Positions 60,375 through 64,000 of a stretch of DNA of 64,000 bases are shown here, piece by piece (within the stretch, counting starts at the first letter, position 1; each line of letters starts with the position of its first letter). The DNA is from SB25 sp029560875. GTDB lineage: Bacteria > Bacteroidota > Bacteroidia > Bacteroidales > Tenuifilaceae. The stretch spans positions 1-64,000 of the forward strand of contig DAOOPM010000007.1 in NCBI GenBank assembly GCA_035388225.1, read 5' to 3'. The position numbers were made by a program, and so were the translations under genes. Below the pieces are notes generated by a model, which made no database searches, had not been told where the DNA came from, and saw only the letters and a list, made by a program, of their open reading frames with translations.

Positions 60375-61826
60375 CTAAAATTGGAATCCCAAGCTTAACA
60401 TTGAACTTTTCTGCATAACATTAGAATCTCTGGTTAATGATTTTATGGAAAAAGCCCCTGTAATCTGCAACTGCGTTTTCATCAACTCGAAGCCAATACC
60501 ATACTGAATTCCAAAATCCTCCTTGTAGAAATTGTTGTCGAAATCCATTTTCTCACCATCTGCCTTACCAGCAAATCGATACGAGTAGTATGGCCCAACA
60601 AAGATGTACGATTGGTTTTCAACAATATCGTCCATTACAGAAAATAGCCTAAGCCTAAAATTTAACGGAACAGTGATTTCGTGGGTGCGAATTGTACCGT
60701 TAGCGTATTTTCCGCCCACAGATTGGTAGAGCAATTCGGGTTGCACGCTAAACTTTTTAGAAAATCTAATTTGTGAGAACAATCCTGCATTAAAAGCAAA
60801 AACACTTTTACTATAGAAAAACTCATCCTGGTAGTTATGGTTCGCAGCACCAATCCCTAGTCTAAAGCCTGCTTTAAACCTTACCCCATTACCACTCACC
60901 GATGCAAGAAATTGCTTGTCAGGCGTAAGCGTTTCGGCTGATGATAACTGAACAATAACATCAGTCATAAATTCAGCAATTTTTACCATACCATCGTAAT
61001 CAAGCAAATTTGCATCATCCTCGGGTTGATGGTAGGGAGATACAGTTGATGTGAATACATGCACTGAGGGTATTCCCTTTTTGCCAAAAGGAGCAGTATC
61101 TGTCTGTCCTTCAATATTTTTTCCATCATTCTTAACAGTTATGCTATGCTTAGCTGCTAAATCGGTCAAAAGGGTTGCGCCATTGTCCAAAGTTGCATTC
61201 CCAACTAGGTCAATACCACCATACTCACTTAGCATTCCTGTCATATCGAGGCTAAACATAGCCTTGACCTTATCTACAGGAATTTGTTCGCTCTTAACTA
61301 AATAGTTTGAACCAATGAGACCTGCCTCCTCGCCATCAAAGGCAATTAAAATAACCGAACGCTTAAGCAAATGCCTGTTTTTTGCAAGCCACCGTCCGAG
61401 TTCAATTACAGTTGCAGTACCCGAAGCATTATCATCTGCACCATTGTAAACTATTTTTTTCCCATCTTCAATCCTATATGCCACATGGTCATAGTGAGCA
61501 CCAATAACAATAAATTCATCTTTTAAAACAGGGTCGAAGCCTTCAACCCATCCAATAATGTTGCATCCCTCAATTTTCACCATCATTCTGGCATTAATAA
61601 AAGGATGCTTAAAAGAGCCATTCCAAGGCGAAATTCCTGCATCAGAAAATTGTTCTACAATATAATCGGCAGCCATACGAGCACCTTGAGTACCAAATCC
61701 TCGCCCCATAAGGGAATCGTCGGCTAGAGTATAAACATGTTTTTTTAGAATATTTTTATCAATTTTTTGGGCAATTGAATAATTTACCAAAAATGCCAAG
61801 GAAATAAATAATACTAATTTTTTCAT
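60375..61826 (-). CDS. M28 zinc aminopeptidase fused to an outer-membrane beta-barrel
   Basis: A 483-residue two-part protein. Signal peptide 1-19; M28 peptidase about 20-300 with the zinc ligands His111 (GAHYDH), Asp131 or Asp132 (GADDNASG), Glu166/Glu167 (GEEAG), Asp194 (SLDMTG) and His266 (PYHQPEDD), all intact. Residues about 315-483 are a PorT-like 8-strand barrel ending LSLGFQF. The enzyme is therefore anchored to the outer membrane, with the peptidase domain outside or inside the periplasm depending on topology. It is between the histidine kinase and amidotransferase genes. Confidence 0.88.
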   Translation of the reverse strand: MKKLVLFISLAFLVNYSIAQKIDKNILKKHVYTLADDSLMGRGFGTQGARMAADYIVEQFSDAGISPWNGSFKHPFINARMMVKIEGCNIIGWVEGFDPVLKDEFIVIGAHYDHVAYRIEDGKKIVYNGADDNASGTATVIELGRWLAKNRHLLKRSVILIAFDGEEAGLIGSNYLVKSEQIPVDKVKAMFSLDMTGMLSEYGGIDLVGNATLDNGATLLTDLAAKHSITVKNDGKNIEGQTDTAPFGKKGIPSVHVFTSTVSPYHQPEDDANLLDYDGMVKIAEFMTDVIVQLSSAETLTPDKQFLASVSGNGVRFKAGFRLGIGAANHNYQDEFFYSKSVFAFNAGLFSQIRFSKKFSVQPELLYQSVGGKYANGTIRTHEITVPLNFRLRLFSVMDDIVENQSYIFVGPYYSYRFAGKADGEKMDFDNNFYKEDFGIQYGIGFELMKTQLQITGAFSIKSLTRDSNVMQKSSMLSLGFQF

Positions 61827-61910
61827 ACATATCTTGTTTTAGTGAATGTGAATTTGACTTACTAAAGGTCAATTTGTTACACCACTAAACTAGAAAATTT
61901 TACACATAAT

Positions 61911-64000
61911 TTACATCAATTGCTGAATTGTTTTATAAAGCACAGTGATATTTATTGGTTTTGTAAGGTAAGCATCGCAACCAGCCTCAATAGCCCTTTT
62001 ACGCTCATCGGGAAGCGCATAGGCAGTTTGGGCAACAACAGGTATTTGTGGATATTTTGTTTTTATTCGTTGAGTGGCTTCTAGGCCATCCATTACGGGC
62101 ATCTTGATATCCATAAGAACTAACTTAACAGCACTATTTGCTTCAACAATTTCCAGAGCCTCTACTCCATTGTTGGCTAAAAGTACCTTAGCATTAGCGC
62201 TCTCCAATGCCCTTCGAAGCAGCAACTTGTTAATATTATCGTCCTCGGCTAATAAAATTGAAGCTCCTCCAAAATCAAATTTTTCGGGAGTCTCATCGTC
62301 TCGCTTTACAGTTTCAAATCCGTCCATTGCTTTAATATTTGGTATTGTAAACGTAAATGTTGCTCCTTTTCCTATATCGCTATTTACCCAAATTTCGCCA
62401 CCCAGCATCTCTACTAGCGATTTAGAGATTGACAGACCTAAACCAGTTCCCTTCATTGAGTTTGGGTTTGCATCCTCTATTTGCCTAAACCTGTCAAATA
62501 TTAAACCTTGATTCTCCTTTGCAATTCCAATTCCAGTATCCTTTACCCAAATTTTCAGGTGCTTGCTATTTTCACTAACCCCAACCTCAATAAAACCTCG
62601 TTTAGTAAACTTAATTGCGTTGTTTACTAGATTGCTTAATATTTGAGCAATTTTAGTTTGGTCGGAGAGAATAACCAAACTACTATCGATTTCTGAATTT
62701 AACTTTAATTCAACATTTTTTTGATTGGCTAGAGCCGAGAAAATGGTCGTAGTTCTTTCTACAACATCCATTATTGATACTGGTTCGTGACTAAGCGTAA
62801 CCTGACCAGCCTCAATCTTGGAGATGTCAATTATATCGTTAATTATTGCCAGCAACTGGTTGCTAGATGTAGCTATAATATCGCAATACTTGGTAACCTG
62901 CTCATCTACATTGTTTGTTTGCTTAAGAAGCTGGCAAAATCCAACAATGCCATTCATTGGCGTACGAATTTCGTGACTCATATTTGCCAAGAACGAAGAC
63001 TTGAGCCTATCACTTTCCTGTGCCTTCTCGGTTGCTTCAATTAACTTTTCATTAATCTCACGGATTCTTTGATTGCTTTCTGATAGTTCTTCGTTAAGAG
63101 CAATATACTCCTCGTTTTGCTCCTTAAGTCTTCGGTCATTTTCAACAATTTGCTCCTCAGCCAATCGTCTTTCTGTAATATCTCGCGCTACGGCATATAC
63201 CAAATTGTTATCTAAAAACGAGCGCCACTCAATCCACCTATAATCGCCCTGCTTTGTAAAGTATCGATTGGTAAAATTCAATACCCTACCCTTATCCGAG
63301 AGTTCATTAACGGCAAAGCTTGTAGACTCAATATCATCGGGATGAATAAAATCAAAAAATCTTTTTCCTTCTAACTCTTCCAAGCTGTAGCCTAGTAGGT
63401 TGCTCCATTCCGGATTAACTTTGCGCAAATACCCCTGTAAGTCGGCTATACAAAGCAAATCCAAACTGTTATTAAAATATCGTTCCAACTCTTCGGATTT
63501 CTGCTCAACCTCAATTTCGGCATTTATTCTTGAAGTTATATCGTAAGCAACACCCAACACATTTTTCACCTTATTGTTTTCATCAAAAACCGGGGTGAAA
63601 ACTGTATTAAAATATATGTCGCCTACTTTAAGGTCTAGCTTTACAGAGAATCCATTTAACGATTTTTTTGAAGATTCTATTATTTCAGGGAAATCCCTAT
63701 AAACATCAAATACCGACAAACCTACTACCTGACCTGGCTTTAGACCGAGCTTAGCCAACCCTAATCCTTCCGATAAGGTAAATATTCCATTCTTATCCAG
63801 CATGAAAAATACCATTGGATTCTCGGTTATAACAGTCCGGAACTTTTGCTCGCTAAGTTCAAGCTGTTCCCTCTCCTTCATTAACTGGGAGATATCTGTT
63901 AGAATCACCACAGCCATTCTGGGTTCAACTTGAAAGGCTCTGATTTCAAAATAAAACTGAACATTATCTTTTATTATGCTGAACAAATCAATTCGAAAAT
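61911..64000 (-). CDS. Hybrid histidine kinase with PAS domains, 5' end cut by window
   Basis: A sensor kinase whose frame is open to the window end, so the N-terminus is missing. Visible in order: end of a PAS domain, a second PAS (about 48-155 of the visible part), a third PAS (about 165-275) with EWRSFLDNNLVYAVARDIT, a coiled coil (about 280-320), HisKA with the phospho-His in FLANMSHEIRTPMNG, HATPase with GTGLGLSIS, and a receiver domain with acceptor Asp in VLMDIKMPVMDG. It is cytosolic in the visible part. It heads the M28-amidotransferase-DUF5686 run. Confidence 0.9.
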   Translation of the reverse strand, partial: FRIDLFSIIKDNVQFYFEIRAFQVEPRMAVVILTDISQLMKEREQLELSEQKFRTVITENPMVFFMLDKNGIFTLSEGLGLAKLGLKPGQVVGLSVFDVYRDFPEIIESSKKSLNGFSVKLDLKVGDIYFNTVFTPVFDENNKVKNVLGVAYDITSRINAEIEVEQKSEELERYFNNSLDLLCIADLQGYLRKVNPEWSNLLGYSLEELEGKRFFDFIHPDDIESTSFAVNELSDKGRVLNFTNRYFTKQGDYRWIEWRSFLDNNLVYAVARDITERRLAEEQIVENDRRLKEQNEEYIALNEELSESNQRIREINEKLIEATEKAQESDRLKSSFLANMSHEIRTPMNGIVGFCQLLKQTNNVDEQVTKYCDIIATSSNQLLAIINDIIDISKIEAGQVTLSHEPVSIMDVVERTTTIFSALANQKNVELKLNSEIDSSLVILSDQTKIAQILSNLVNNAIKFTKRGFIEVGVSENSKHLKIWVKDTGIGIAKENQGLIFDRFRQIEDANPNSMKGTGLGLSISKSLVEMLGGEIWVNSDIGKGATFTFTIPNIKAMDGFETVKRDDETPEKFDFGGASILLAEDDNINKLLLRRALESANAKVLLANNGVEALEIVEANSAVKLVLMDIKMPVMDGLEATQRIKTKYPQIPVVAQTAYALPDERKRAIEAGCDAYLTKPINITVLYKTIQQLM

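Noticed and set aside
1..64000. tRNA, rRNA, CRISPR or prophage
   Set aside because: All larger gaps were read; no cloverleaf, repeat-spacer array, rRNA segment or phage gene was recognised.

Overview
This 64 kb window reads as chromosome of an AT-rich member of the Bacteroidota, most likely an anaerobic or facultative Bacteroidales/Marinilabiliales relative. The evidence is a MurF-Alr fusion, a type III glutamine synthetase, a type IX secretion (T9SS) cargo protein, a PorE-like OmpA protein, SusC-style TonB receptors, DUF5686, Bacteroidota-type Mrp and Tgt, and repeated TAnnTTTG -7 promoter boxes with little Shine-Dalgarno use. No rRNA, tRNA, CRISPR array or prophage was recognised. The only transposon trace is the last 37 codons of an IS1595-type transposase at the left edge.

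Layout. 0-9 kb: transposase end, a small HTH protein, PPi-type phosphofructokinase, murF-alr, a Crp-family regulator, and a minus-strand operon (barrel protein, nadE, SBF-type transporter). 9-14.4 kb: ispE, a biotin carrier with a carboxyltransferase, and tgt with an LptF/G permease. 14.5-25.7 kb: a BlaI/BlaR1-like pair, GT2 / ECF sigma / rsmG, rpmH, mqnE (futalosine menaquinone route), and PASTA protein / T9SS cargo / rluD. 34.8-42.3 kb: porin plus pstSCAB, then a membrane spermidine-synthase-like protein. 42.3-56.7 kb: TonB receptor, ddl, CDGSH iron-sulfur proteins, glnA type III, PorE-like protein, purM, prfA, pyrF. 56.7-64 kb: a minus-strand run of DUF5686, a C26-like amidotransferase lipoprotein, an M28 peptidase fused to an outer-membrane barrel, and a hybrid histidine kinase cut by the window end.

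The most unusual part is 25.7-34.7 kb. A plus-strand cluster encodes a DUF134 regulator, three NifX-like (FeMo-co/orange-protein fold) proteins, two glycine-rich DUF5320-like peptides, a DUF89 protein, a CGGC-domain protein, two MinD-like ATPases each carrying two 4Fe-4S motifs, an OsmC protein and a short Mrp. There is no nitrogenase. The set resembles the Desulfovibrio orange-protein (ORP) loci and probably builds or carries a metal-sulfur cluster. A convergent minus-strand operon (Crp/Fnr, Rrf2, TauE, DsrE) suggests redox and sulfur control next to it. The Fnr-like gene has an in-frame stop that separates its first two N-terminal cysteines from the rest of the protein.

Regulatory highlights: a 36-bp dyad on the -33 element of the near-leaderless blaI promoter; paired GAACATTTGYTC sites flanking the DUF134 -7 box; direct ACCCCCA repeats 53 bp apart upstream of glnA; and 16- and 14-bp palindromes before the two Crp/Fnr genes. 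All functions are read from sequence motifs and gene order; no database search was run.
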